From Zopfochytrium polystomum (lineage: Eukaryota; Chytridiomycota; Chytridiomycetes; Chytridiales; Chytridiaceae): 64,000 nt of DNA. A program made the translations under genes and the position numbers. The notes beneath the pieces were generated by a model. That model saw only the letters and a program-made list of their open reading frames with translations, made no database searches and had not been told where the DNA came from. The stretch covers positions 868,001-932,000 of the forward strand of contig JAIVFJ010000001.1 in assembly GCA_025765615.1 (NCBI GenBank), written 5' to 3'. Below, in pieces: positions 30,000 through 40,537 of this stretch (position 1 is the first letter of the stretch; the number at the start of each line of letters is the position of its first letter).

Positions 30000-30742
30000 C
30001 GGTGGCATTATGGCTTGCGGGTGCAGTGGCAAGACGCACTTCGAGCCTCCAGCGACGCAGACGTCTGCGGGGACGACGTTGCGGTGAGTGTACAAGCACG
30101 CGCGGGACATGTCGCAGAACAGGAGCGCGGTGATGGGGGAGCTTGGGGGGCTCGCATAGCCGAGGAGGGGAAAATGGAGGGACGGGCCAAGGATGGGGAT
30201 GCGATGGATTACGGTGTCAAGGGTGCAATCGGCTGCGTCGCGCACGAGGTCCTCGGAAAAAACCTTAAACTTGTTGTAGTGGTTGGCTGCTTTGCTTGCG
30301 ACCGGGTGAACGTTTTCCGGAGCGACCGAGCGGTCTGGAAGGTAAACCAGGACATAGGTTGTGGAGGCGTAGACAAGGAGGCGAGCCTTCGCCTTGCGGG
30401 CGGCAGCGATGCAGCTTTGGTTAGCTCGTAGTTTTCACGCCTGCTGGCTTCCACGTCTGAGCCCGGCTTGGTACGAGCCGCGCAGTGCAGGAAGACGTCT
30501 GCTTGTGCGATGCCGCAGTGCGTCGGATCGCCCCCGGCCCGGGACCGGTAAATCGTCACGCCGGAGAGCTTTGAGAGGGGAAGGACCTCGTCGGGCACCT
30601 TGCTGTGCTCGCGTAGCCACAAGTGGACACGCGAAACGCCGTGACGAGGATGAAGCAACTCGTTTGCCCAAACGGAGCCGAGGAAGCCGCTGGCACCAGT
30701 GACGACGGCGGTCAGCCCGCGAAGTGGACTATCAAACGACAT
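30000..30742 (-). pseudogene. Extended short-chain dehydrogenase/reductase, frameshifted and truncated
   Basis: The frame from 30742 (MSFDSPLRGLTAVVTGASGFLGS) has the TGxxGxxG dinucleotide motif and DVFLHCAA, typical of NAD-dependent epimerase/dehydratase or acyl-CoA-reductase-like extended SDRs. Near 30410 the frame shifts by one base. The next frame gives ARLLVYASTTYV and then NHYNKFKVFSEDLV, with a YxxxK active-site pattern, and TVIHRIPILGPS. The C-terminus fades into the promoter of the neighbouring secreted-protein gene, so the end is approximate. With one shift and a short end I call it broken; a sequencing error plus an intron is the alternative. Confidence 0.6.
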
Positions 30743-30901
30743 TGCTTTGTGTTTTTGTTCACACCGTGAAAGAGGTTTGAATCTTGCGCGATCCTTCTCA
30801 TCATTGCTCTCTTGCCGGATACACACACCGTGCGCGCGCTGAAAAAGGTAAGAATCTGCGGGGGTGCTTGGTTTGGAACCAATCAACTTCTTTGTGTTCC
30901 A

Positions 30902-31229
30902 CGGTGAAAGAAGGTTTGTTTTTTTTATTTTATTTTTTATTGTTCCAGCCCCGAAGGGCTGACAGGAAGAGAAAGCGCCATCAATGGTGAACTGTTATAT
31001 ACTACGTCCAGGATTCACCTCAGCAAACCCACCCCATGCACTACAGACTTACAGGGTCGTCAGGCATCTCCACCACACCACTCCTTGTGATTCAAGACCG
31101 TACTATTTCTTGTTGCCTGCAACAGCTGGCGTTGTGACTTGAACTCTAGGCCCTTGAGTGACAGATACCCAGACCCCCCATGCTTTCCCAGCTTGGCTCT
31201 TGTGAGGGGCGGTGAAAGAAGGTTTGTTT
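30902..31229 (-). mobile_element. SINE-like retroposon, copy S2, longer copy
   Basis: The body at 30922-31209 lies between 20-bp direct repeats CGGTGAAAGAAGGTTTGTTT (30902-30921 and 31210-31229). On the minus strand it begins with a tRNA-like head. An A-box-like AGAGCCAAGCTGGG and a B-box-like AGAGTTCAAGTC are about 50 bp apart, as in a Leu/Ser-type tRNA. It continues colinear with S1 and ends in an A-rich tail. It inserted 45 bp upstream of the ankyrin pseudogene start at 31275. Confidence 0.82.
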
Positions 31230-31274
31230 CTGTGAGTGCGGCTCTCTACATGCCCCGCAAAAAACGATCTCCGA

Positions 31275-32415
31275 ATGGCGTCGCTCCCTCCCGTTCATAA
31301 TTGGAGGGAACTGCACACGCGAATGAGATGAAGATTCTCCCACATATATTGAGGAAGGATGACGAGAGAGGGACATCGGGGTAGGGCGACGAGGAAGGAG
31401 GGTGGCGTCACAAACCTGCGCATGCGAATGAGGTGAAGATTCTCCCACACGGTGTGGCATAAAAAGAGAGGGAAGAGAAGGGACAAACCCGTGAGAGGAA
31501 AAGGAGCAGAGAAAAAAAAGGTCTAAAGTCTAAAAGTCAACACCTCCTCAAGTCGCCGAGTCGATCTGCCAAGGACTCGACATGATCGACGCGATCCGCG
31601 TCCCCAAGCAATTCCGCCAGTCGTGTCCCGCAGCTTCCGCTCCCCTTTGTGCCCGCCAGCAAACTGGGCGACCTGGCCCTCCTCGATCGCGTGCTGCAGC
31701 TTGCCCGCCAGTCGCGAGAGAGCGTGGACGACCGCGTGAACACGGCGCTTTCCCCGCGCTTCCGCCAACGACGACCTCCGAGTGTTGCAGCGGTGGGCGG
31801 ACAGCGGCGTCGACCCATCGCGCGTCCACCGCGACGACGACAAAAGTTTTGCGAGGAGAAGGCGCCCATGGACGCCGCCAGGGTCCAATGCATTGTGCCT
31901 CCGGAGGAGGGCATGTTAAATTGTTGCAGTGGTGGATGGACAAGGGTGGTTGCCGGTTCGTTATTCACGGTTTGCACTTGCGGACGCGAGCCTTGAAGGT
32001 CACGTAGCAGTCTTGCAATGGTGGACGGCTGTGAAATGAAGTACGACCAAGACGCCATGGCCTGGGCGAGTGCAAACAACCACGTAAAAGCCCTGGAGTG
32101 GTGGAAAAACAGGGGTCTGGAGCTGATCTACACTGAGAGCGCAATCGACGAAGCAGTTCGGTATTCTCGCCTGAAAGCTCTGAATTGGTGGAAGAAGTTC
32201 AATTCCGTGGGCTTGAGCTGAAACACTCGTATAGCGACTTGCCGTTCGCGGACGTCGACGTTTTAATATCTATGAATGCGGAAGGATTTCATCCAAAGGA
32301 ATCCTTTCAAGTCCTTGCTCCCCTGGACTATGGTGGGAGACGGCAATTTCTTGTGGATTGGATGTCTAAGCTGTATGGCCCCACAGTAGTCGAGCAATCT
32401 GAGGCGCCTACGTAA
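31275..32415 (+). pseudogene. WW-ankyrin pseudogene (copy 3 of the MASLPPH family), split by an LTR
   Basis: The first six codons (ATGGCGTCGCTCCCTCC) are at 31275-31291. The reading resumes after a 251-bp insertion at 31543 with the equivalent of VESICQGL. Further matches in changing frames are PASKLGDLALLDRVL, HVKLLQWWMDKG, MKYDQDAMAWASANNHVKALEWWKNRGLELIYT and the tail GFHPKESFQV...FLVDWMSKLYGP. At least three frameshifts. No WD40 partner follows; the MICAL-like gene starts next on the other strand. Confidence 0.8.
31287..31547 (-). mobile_element. Solo LTR, copy L1, inserted in ankyrin copy 3
   Basis: Body 31292-31542 with 5-bp direct repeats CCTCC on both sides (31287-31291, 31543-31547). 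Read on the minus strand it starts TGTTGACTTTTAGAC and is colinear with L2 at 56.2 kb. The TG start, the near-inverted ends and a 5-bp duplication fit a Ty1/copia-type LTR left by recombination. It holds two internal subrepeats containing GAATCTTCATCT-like cores. Confidence 0.65.
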
Positions 32416-32663
32416 TTGAAGAAGGGGAGATGGGGGGGATTTGGGTTATTTTTGCCTTCTTGAAAGAAAAGTAGCGATGATTTTGTGATAGTGAGGAGGT
32501 TTATAGAGGGCACATAGCTCAAGCGTGAAGAGAGAAGAAAAAAAAATGGCGCAAGAGGTTTTGCCGAGAAGCAGTCGTAACAAAGTCAAAAACAAACAAA
32601 AAAAAAAAAAAACACACACACACACACACACACTGAAAAACAGGCCCCCACACGATTCTTTTC

Positions 32664-34778
32664 TCACTCCTCGCCCTCAACCAACCCCTCCCACAGCAGC
32701 GCCGCGTGCTCGCGGTACCTCCTCGGCAAACTTGGCGCCGGCGCCTTGTTGACGATATCGCTCCTGTGCACCGACTTCATCACGTTCTTGTGGTACCGCG
32801 ACACTGGGTCCACCGTCCAGTCGTGGTCCGCCGACTTGACGACCGGCGCGACGGCAGACTTGCTCGGGTGCGGCTCGGAAAGGCTGTTTTCCGATAACGT
32901 CCACCACTCCATCAGCTTGAACGCCGTCGCGCGCTCTAGAACGGCCGCGTCGTACCCGCTGGACGCGTGCACGTGGCACGCAAACACCGCGTCCAGCGCC
33001 GTGTGGAACCCCCGGTTCACGCCCAGCCCCTGCGGCCAGTACGGGTTCTGCAGCGCGTCGCCCACGGGGAGCACCAGCGCCTCTGCCGCACCCTCGCGGC
33101 TCGAAACCATCCGCCGCATCGTGTCCGTGCACTGCCCTTTACAGCTAAAATCAAAGATCTGCACCCCGTGCCGCGCGCTGAGCCCGCACTCCGCCGGCAC
33201 GCCCGCTAGGTCCCCCAGGTGCCGCGCGAACCCGCGCAGCCGTTCCATGTCCAGGTTCTCCGCCGCCAGCAGCTCGCGGACCGTGTCCTTCTCCGCCCTG
33301 ACGATCCCGCAGGAGCTCAAGGTCTGCTTCTTGATGGTGCACACGAAAAAGTGGGTTTTGGTGCTGCGGAGGTACTCGATGTTTTCGAGGTCGAAGCCGA
33401 GGGCGTGGAGTTTGCCCAAGGGCCCTTCTTTCCATTTCGCGGCCATGCGCGTTTCGAGGAATTCGGGGAGCTGGCGCTCGTAGGAGGAGTGCGATTTCAG
33501 GCCCGCCGGGCTGATGTCGATGTTGACGACGATGCCTTGGTGGAAGAAAAAAAGAAATGAAACGGCAAAATGTTATTGATGGTGAAGTAATGAGGAATCC
33601 CATCGAGACGGCAAGCTTACCGATCATGTTTGCAAACTTCCACACTTTCCGGTCGAACCCGAGGTGCCGAATGAGCCTGGACGACTCGCCCTCGGCCACG
33701 AACAAGTAATCGAACGGAATCAACCGCGCCTTGGACCCTTCCTCCCCCGCCGTCCGAATCATCTCCCGATCCGCGTTCTCCTGCAGCTCCCGCTCCGACT
33801 CGCCTTCGCACCGCGCCAGCGTCCGCACCACCGCTCCCTCCGCCGACGCTGCCGGCTCAAAATAGTCCACCCTGTTCCGCTTTTGCAACCGCGACACGTC
33901 CTGCTCGCCGGGCAGCAGCTGCAGCTCCGGCGCAGTGGGCTCCTGCAAACCGCCGAGCCCGTCCAGCGCCGCGCGCTTCGCCAGCCGCGCGCGCGCGTCG
34001 ACGTCTGGGAGCGTCCAGACGGCCCATCGACCGTCGTTGCCCGAGGAGGAGGAGGAGGAGGAGGAGGAGAAGGCGGCCGGGTCGACTAGCCCGCATACGC
34101 CCGTTTGGTAGTCGACCCGCACGCCAAGGAGCAGCGCGGCTTTGAGCAGGCAGATCTGGATCTCCTTGATGCCGAGGTGCTGCCCGGCGTTGCCGGTCGT
34201 CGAAAAGTGCGGGAAGTAGTGCGACATGCCGAACGTCGCGAGGTCCGTGATCATGTAGTTCCCTAATTGTGGTGTTGTGTGGTGAACGGTTAACGCGGAG
34301 TCCACGGAAGGGGTCGCTCTCGCTGACCAAGCTCAGATTATTTGATTTGTCAAAAAAAAAAAACCTTACATGTCTTGATGACGTTGTGCCGCGAAAAGTC
34401 TGCGCGCAGCTCGACGACGCGCACGTCAAAGCCCACGATCGCGGCCTCGACGGCGGCGCGGAGGCCGACGGGTCCGGCGCCGCTGACGACGAGGGTCGGC
34501 CTGCGGGGTAGATCGCGCGGGAGCGGGGCGTACGCGACGTTGCGCACGGCGGCCTCGCGCTTGGCGTCCAGCAGGCCAAAGAGGGCTTTCCGCTTGTACC
34601 CGACGGCGGGGAAGCCGATCGCGCGCAGCCGCTCGTAGGAGTAGTCGTCGTTGGCGGTGGCGTCGGGACCGCAGACGATGGCGTGGAGTTGCGAGAAGGT
34701 CGCGCGGATGGCGCTGACCTCTTCGGCGGCGAGGAAGTCTTCGAAGGTTTGGTTGAAGGTTGCGGTGGTGGGGGCCAT
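32664..34778 (-). CDS. MICAL-like FAD-dependent monooxygenase
   Basis: Three exons on the minus strand (34778-34370, 34262-33621, 33535-32664) join in phases 1 and 1 to give 640 residues. Residues about 96-105 show the FAD fold (VVSGAGPVGLRAAV) followed by VGFDVRVVELR. RHNVIKTWNYMITDL and GIKEIQICLLKAALLLGV follow the MICAL flavoprotein pattern. The C-terminal block has VGDALQNPYWPQGLGVNRGF, equivalent to the MICAL GDALLEPFWPxGTGIARGF, and DPVSRYHKN. MICAL enzymes use NADPH and FAD to oxidise actin methionines. Here no CH or LIM domain follows, so only the catalytic module is present and its substrate is open. A Ser9 run lies within exon 2. Confidence 0.85.
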
Positions 34779-34802
34779 GTTTTGTTCTTTTTTTTTTGGT
34801 GT

Positions 34803-34837
<35 letters not shown>

Positions 34838-35719
34838 TGTGTGTGTGTGTTGGGACTGTGAGGCGGCGTGTTCTATTTCGAAGCTTCTGTCTGCCGTGCT
34901 TGAAGGATTCAAGAAGAAGAAGGAGCGAAAACTGGGTCTTATATATGTATTCGCCGCAGCCAGCCACTGGCTGGGTACAAACAAGAGGAGGGGGTGGGGT
35001 GGGTGGGAGCGGAGAAGAGAGGAGAAGAGAGGAGAAGAGAGGAGAAGAGAGGAGAAGGGGGATGGGTGGGCGGGGCGGCTTGCTTGGACGTGGGGTCGAT
35101 CTTCTTTCGGGGCGGGTGTCTCGCCCGCCCTCCGTGAACATCAACACAGGCTTGTCGCACGCACACACACACACACACAAACACACACAAATCCATCCCA
35201 AAAAAAAAAAAAAATAAAAGAAAAAAAAAGGCCCTCAGCACAAACAAAAACAAAACAAAACAAAAAAAAAGAGAAAAAAAAAAACAGAAATACTTCTGGG
35301 GGATGGATGTATTGGAAGAATATGTTGCATGGATATTGGGATGGATTTGGCCCGTGGCCCACCCATAGGACATAGGTACATCCATCCAACCCCCTCACCC
35401 GCTGCCGTCATTGGTTTGCCGTTGAGGGCTGCCAGGATCGTCCTACTTTCTCCCTCTCCATCCATCTCTCTTTCTTCCTCACGGATTTGGCAAGGCCGCC
35501 CGAAACTTGATTTGGGGGAGCAACAAGCACTGCGGGGGAATGCTCATGGCACTCAGCTCAACTTGTTTGACGGCAATCGCTTTTCGCATTTGGTCCTGGC
35601 AGGCTACCGTCAACAGATCACCCAGCAAACGCGCGCACTCGATCGGGAGATTTTAGTCTGCTCTTGACCTCTCTGTCGGTTTTGGAATCGAGTCGCGACA
35701 TGCGAGGCTCGTAAATAGG
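34779..35719. other. Repeat-rich intergenic region
   Basis: Holds a (TG)n tract (about 34805-34851), a 10-bp GGAGAAGAGA tandem repeat (about 35011-35058), a (CA)n tract near 35160-35178 and A-rich stretches to about 35286. No gene seen; the promoter of the MICAL-like gene must lie at the left end. Confidence 0.6.
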
Positions 35720-35807
35720 GCTGCCGTGGCGCAACTGGTTAGCGCGTGCGGCTGTTACGAACATACAGTTCACCGCAAGGTTGGTGGTTCGAGTCCACCC
35801 GGTAGCG
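35720..35807 (+). tRNA. tRNA-Asn (GTT) with a 14-nt intron
   Basis: The acceptor arms GCTGCCG/CGGTAGC pair (one G-U). The D arm is TGGCGCAACTGGTTAGCGC, the anticodon is GTT in loop CTGTTA-A, and the T arm is GGTGGTTCGAGTCCACC. A 14-nt insert (CGAACATACAGTTC) sits exactly after position 37, the canonical place of nuclear tRNA introns, and its removal restores the TGCGG/CCGCA anticodon stem. Confidence 0.95.
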
Positions 35808-35870
35808 TAGATTCCGGCTTTTCTACGTCATTTCCTATTATACACCTCACAAAACACTTTCAGGTGCTAT

Positions 35871-36414
35871 TTGGGTGCTTCGGCAAACGAGAAAAAAAAA
35901 ATAGCAAAAAACCCTCCCTCCCGCAAGGAACTGGAACGATTGAGGAAGGTCGAATACGAACGATTCAAGGAGATCGACAAGACAGTCGCGGTGAGCACGA
36001 AGAAATTGGCCAACAATCCACCGGGAACACGGGTGGGTCGCCCGCGTCCAACGCGGCCGTCGCACGAACCAGCGGCGGCAGCGCGTCCGGCCACAGCCGA
36101 ACCGAGCGCCGGCGCCCGCCGACTGAATAGGCTCGGCCTCCCATCGGTCCAGCACGGGGAGCGCGGCAGGCGGATCGGCGGAGGCCAGCCCAGCCACACG
36201 GAACAGCGGGAGTGCGTCCAGTGGCGGAACAAGTGGCTGTTCCTCTCACTCCTCTGGTTCTTCCCATCCACCCACGGCGAATGGTGGAAGCCACCAGCCG
36301 TCGAATCCGAGTCAGCGACCGGTGGTGAAGAAGCCTCCGCAATCCGGAACCAACGGAAAGATTGTTCGGATTATTTTTATCAGACCCCTCTTGTGCCACG
36401 ATTGCTGCTTGGCG
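35871..36414 (+). CDS. Possible Ser/Gly-rich coding region, model unresolved
   Basis: A start at 35871 gives a charged segment (RKELERLRKVEYERFKEID) and then Ser/Gly/Pro-rich peptide appears in two different frames: ASNAAVARTSGGSASGHS and later NSGSASSGGTSGCSSHSSGS followed by RPVVKKPPQSGTNGKIVRII. The shift between them is not explained by a GT-AG intron. It could be a decayed gene or a mis-modelled one. Function unknown. Confidence 0.25.
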
Positions 36415-36747
36415 CGAAAGTTCATCCGTTAGCTCGCTCCGTCCCAGCGTGTTCGCAACTCGCACTTGTTCCTGCATCTCCCCCTCTCTCTCTTTCTCGC
36501 TTCCATCCTTGGGAGGAGGGTTGGGCCCCCATCCACCGCGAGCCCGGGGGGTCAGCCGCATTTCTTTTGAGTCAAATCGACAAATCGACGGGTAGTCAAA
36601 CCGCTGTCTGCTGATGTTTCTTTCTTTCTTCCGTCAAACCCATGGATGGCGGTGTATTCGAGCTCCAATTGTTCCGTCATCGCGCGGGAAAACTGGTCTT
36701 GTTGCGCATATGACGAAGTTGAGCTGTTGTTTCTGTTGCCTCTCTCT

Positions 36748-36751
<4 letters not shown>

Positions 36752-36826
<75 letters not shown>
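36752..36826. repeat. (CT)n microsatellite
   Basis: About 37 CT units, uninterrupted, upstream of the acid phosphatase gene. Confidence 0.95.
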
Positions 36827-36831
<5 letters not shown>

Positions 36832-37021
36832 AATAGTTTCTTGTGGCCGCCAATGCGCGTGACCTCCTTAACCACACGCCGCGTGCCAATAAAATTTTCC
36901 TCCTTCTCGTACTACCAAGCGGTTTGGTCCCACCAAAAAAGGCAAACAGGGCCGACCAAAAAAGGAAGGTACATTGCCGTAGCTGGGCGGGTAAAATAAA
37001 AAGAGAAACGAGAATATTTAC

Positions 37022-37029
37022 TATATAAA
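37022..37029 (+). promoter_or_regulatory. TATA box of the acid phosphatase gene
   Basis: TATATAAA, about 77 bp before the ATG at 37106. Confidence 0.6.
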
Positions 37030-37105
37030 CACGCATTATTTGGATTTTATCCATCGAAAAGGACCTCTTCCCCGCTCCCTCTTCATCGTCGTCGTCATCC
37101 CCATA

Positions 37106-38190
37106 ATGCAGCTCTTCGCGCTCGTCGCCGCCGCCGCCGTCGCCGCCCTCCCCGCTGGCGTAGCCGCCTTCCCCGCGCCCGCCCCTGGAGGCGGCGCAAC
37201 TTCCGCCACCGCCACGACCACGGCCCCCGGTCCCGCCCCGACCCCCTCGGTGAGTGTTGCCAATCGCTGCATACGAATGATGATCGCCGGTGATCCGCTC
37301 CTCCGCGCGATGCACAGTCGCTCCTCGTTGTCTCTCCATCGCAGCGCTTGGGCCTGACCACTACACTCCAATGCTTCGTTCATCCAACAACACAACGATA
37401 GGGCTGCATCAAGAACGTCATGTACATCGTCTTTGAGAACCAGAACGAAGCCGACGTCCAGTCCAACACCTACTTTGGCACCACCCTCGCCAACAAGGGC
37501 TACTACCTGACCAACATGAACGGCGAATCTCACCCGTCCCAGCCCAACTACATCGCCATGGTCGCCGGCGACACCCTCGGCGTTACCGGCGACGGCAACG
37601 TCAACCTGGCCCAATCCAACATCGCCGACCTCCTCGAGGCAAAGGGCATCACCTGGAAAGCCTACCAGGAAGACTACTCCACCTCCGGCTGCAACACCGC
37701 CGCCACCATCGGCCGCTACGCCCGCAAGCACAACCCCTTCATGTCCTTCACCTCCATCAGCACAAACACCACCCGCTGCACCTCCCACATCGTCAACAGC
37801 GCCCAGCTCGACGTCGACGCCGCAGCCGGAAACCTCCCGCAGTACATGTTCTTCACACCCAACCTCGACAACGACGCGCACGACACGGATATCCCCACCG
37901 CCGCGAGCTGGCTGCAGAAGTTTTTGGAACCGAAGCTGACCAACCCGGTCTACGCAAACACCCTGTTTTACATCACGTTCGACGAGACCGCAGGCCTGCT
38001 GACGTCCCGCTCCGTGGGGCCCATCTACACTATCTTGGTCGGATCGGGCACGTTCGGCAAGGGCGTCACGGACACCGCTACGTACAACCACTACAGCTTC
38101 TTGAAGTCGGTCGAGAACCTGTTTGGCCTCGGGAGCCTCGGTCGCAACGACGCGTCCGCAACTGCGGTGCCCATCGGAAACCGCTGCTGA
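37106..38190 (+). CDS. Secreted phosphoesterase / acid phosphatase (PF04185-like)
   Basis: Two exons (37106-37249, 37402-38190) join in phase 0 to give 310 residues. The start encodes a signal peptide MQLFALVAAAAVAALPAGVA followed by a Pro/Ala/Thr-rich linker. The catalytic region begins NVMYIVFENQN and continues GESHPSQPNYIAMVAGD, TWKAYQEDY, KHNPFMSF, PNLDNDAHDTD and TFDETAG. These are the conserved acidic and His blocks of fungal phosphate-repressible acid phosphatases and phospholipase-C-type phosphoesterases. It probably releases phosphate outside the cell. Two exons and a TATA box make the start secure. Confidence 0.88.
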
Positions 38191-39130
38191 GCTCGGCGCA
38201 TGTGCGATTGGGATTGTGGCGCGTTCCTCGCTGGCGAGCTAAAGAAAAAAACTAATAACGACTGCAGCAACACCAGCGGCAACAACAGCAACAACAAAAA
38301 AGACCTCCTTTTTTCAACTGGCCCACGTTGGCCTAGTGTTTGACCCCCCCCCCCCCCCCCCCCCCCTTTTCGGAATTCCTTTTAATCTAGGTTAGTTTGT
38401 GTCGGTTAGAACGCGACGCGTCGTTTTGTGCGTGTTTTTGTGATTTTGTGATTGTTTTTGTAATCGTCATCGAATGGAAACAAGAGTGAAAAAAAAGTCC
38501 CCGCTCACAACCATCATGCGTTTTCCACTCAGTCTCTCGATTTGCACGAGAGACTGGATACCACAAATTATGAACTTCACTCTCCGAGCATGGCCGTCCT
38601 GTGTCTTGCATGCACTGATTGTCTTACCCCCACTGCCGCCCCGTGTCGTGTCTCTCCTCCACCCTCCACCTCGCGTTGTCCAACGGTCCTTCATCCGTTA
38701 CTGCGCAAACAGCTGTAAAGTGGATCCGCCAATTGATGCTGATTACCACATCCAGCATCCCCAAAAACGAGAAACGTGTCCGTCAAAAAGCACGGTTGCC
38801 ATGAACCCACTCTAACTTCCATTGACTCCCACCCGTACCTACCTCCTGAAGGGCCCGCCGCCGGAAGCCAGTCCGGGTCCACTCCTTCTCCTCTCCATTT
38901 TTCATCTCGCCGAAGCTGGTGGCGAGCGCGGTGAAAAAAGACACGCTTCGGGTGGACGTGGAGCGTGGAAAACGTCTCAGAATTGTGTGGCCCAACCGAC
39001 CCGTGTCTTTTTGTGGCTGCCCGTGTCATGACCTCCACTTCGCGAACCTTCCTCCACCCACTGGTGGCTCCTTGTTGTAGTACGGAAACCATCCTCCACC
39101 GAGCCCACACCCCTTGCTTCGCGAAAAAGG
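38191..39130. other. Intergenic with C23 run
   Basis: A 23-bp C run lies at 38344-38366. Other frames here are antisense to each other and show no domain. No gene supported. Confidence 0.5.
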
Positions 39131-39138
39131 TATATAAA
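39131..39138 (+). promoter_or_regulatory. TATA box before the gene at 39222
   Basis: TATATAAA, 91 bp upstream of the ATG, the same spacing as in other small secreted genes here. Confidence 0.55.
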
Positions 39139-39221
39139 TGCGTTCAAGCGATTGATCCAAAAACCACTGCAGAGTCACTTCACATCCCAGCATTCCCTAC
39201 CAAGTACCAACACTGCATAAG

Positions 39222-40096
39222 ATGCGCCGGACCATAGTCACCTTCGTCTTCGCCCTCCTCGCGCTCTGGATGCTCCTGGCCATCGTCTCGACAGCCGCGC
39301 CTACAAAGTATGGGAAGATAAAAAAAGCAATTCCTTCGTTCCATTCAACAACCACCCAAACTGATCCCACCACCCGACCGTCCTCTTTCCCGCCTTCAAA
39401 GCGACGGTAAGGCCCCAGCGATTCCCAAAAAAAGCGAAGAAGTGAAAAAGGCGGCAAAGCCCGCAGTCCATCTGAAGAGCGAGTACGTTCAACAATCAGT
39501 GCTTTTGTGCGCCAAGTTGCTTTTGCATTGGAACTGATATTCGAAACAAACCATTCCGACCGTTTCCCACCTTCCAAGGAACCGTGTACAGGGCCCGCCT
39601 GTTCCCAAAAGGAATAACGAGTACGTTCAGCAATCAGTCCTTTGTGCGCCTACTTTCTTTTGCATTAGTGCACTGACAATCGAAACAAATATCTCCCTCC
39701 CCTTCCCCTCTCCCAACTTCCATACTACTTCATTCCCACCACCCAAAACTTCATTCCAATAAAAAACAATCTGGAAAAATCCCCTCCTTCCTCGTTATCC
39801 CACTCCGGGGAACCCCAACACCGACCGCAGCCACAAGCACGAAGAGCACAAAGGAGAGCACAAAGGCGAGCACGTCTTCAAAACCGAGCGTGAGCATCAT
39901 GTGGCGTACCGCAACGACCAAGAAAGGAAGGCGTTGGATCATCCGGCAGGTGAAAATGGGCCGGTTCCTAGGACCCGCTAACTGGGGAAAAATCAACCTG
40001 GATATCTCCAACGAGCCTCACTACCAAGGAATCACCCAAAAGATGATGGACGACAACAAGAGTACCTTCAAGGGGCCTAACGAGAAGGGTCATTGA
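39222..40096 (+). CDS. Small secreted or membrane-anchored Lys/His-rich protein
   Basis: Exon 1 (39222-39307) encodes MRRTIVTFVFALLALWMLLA, a signal peptide or anchor. Exon 2 (39402-39482) encodes DGKAPAIPKKSEEVKKAAKP, and exon 3 (39579-39620) a related NRVQGPPVPKRNN. Both end in GA before GTACGTTC donors, and all junctions are phase 2. Exon 4 starts at 39831 with HKHEEHKGEHKGEHVFKTE. The end is ambiguous: the frame closing at 40096 (GPANWGKINLDISNEPHY...NEKGH) is reached by a 37-nt GTGAGC intron at about 39889 or by a 22-nt GT-AG stretch. Exons 2 and 3 with their introns look like a tandem duplication. Family unknown. Confidence 0.45.
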
Positions 40097-40467
40097 GGAG
40101 TCGATCGCTCGTTTTCATTGCTTTGCTTCTTCGTATATCCCCAAGAACCCTCCCCCTCTCCCCCCCCCCCAGTCAATCCCTCGTTTCAGATCAATTCGGT
40201 TCTTTGTGTGTTCAGTTCATTGCTTCGTTCGACAGTTGATCATGCCATGTGGACAAATGTCCAGAATAACAGTAAAATTTTTTTGATTTGTTCCAAACTG
40301 AGCTGGTTGATTTGGCACTAAGAAAGTGTTTTGCCTGAAATGAAAAAGAATAGAGTTCCACCTGCCTCACACCGATTCAATGCAGATTTATACAAAGACT
40401 TCAACACAAAAGAGCTTGGACACCGTTTCACAGCTGGGCATTCCACGCAGATTCCATCGAAATAATA

Positions 40468-40537
40468 CAAAGCCGGCGGAGACACGGGCGCTTCACTCCT
40501 TCAGTGGAGCGAAGCGCCCGTGTCTCCGCCGGCTTTG
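40468..40537. repeat. Near-perfect 32-bp inverted repeat (hairpin)
   Basis: Arms 40468-40499 and 40506-40537 are complementary with one mismatch and a 6-nt loop (TTCAGT). The right arm is the last 32 coding bases or so of the minus-strand gene at 40501-40944, whose TGA stop lies across the loop. Confidence 0.9.

Noticed and set aside
39930..39951. 22-nt GT-AG intron
   Set aside because: It would keep the frame, but is shorter than any well-supported intron here; a 37-nt alternative with a better GTGAGC donor exists.
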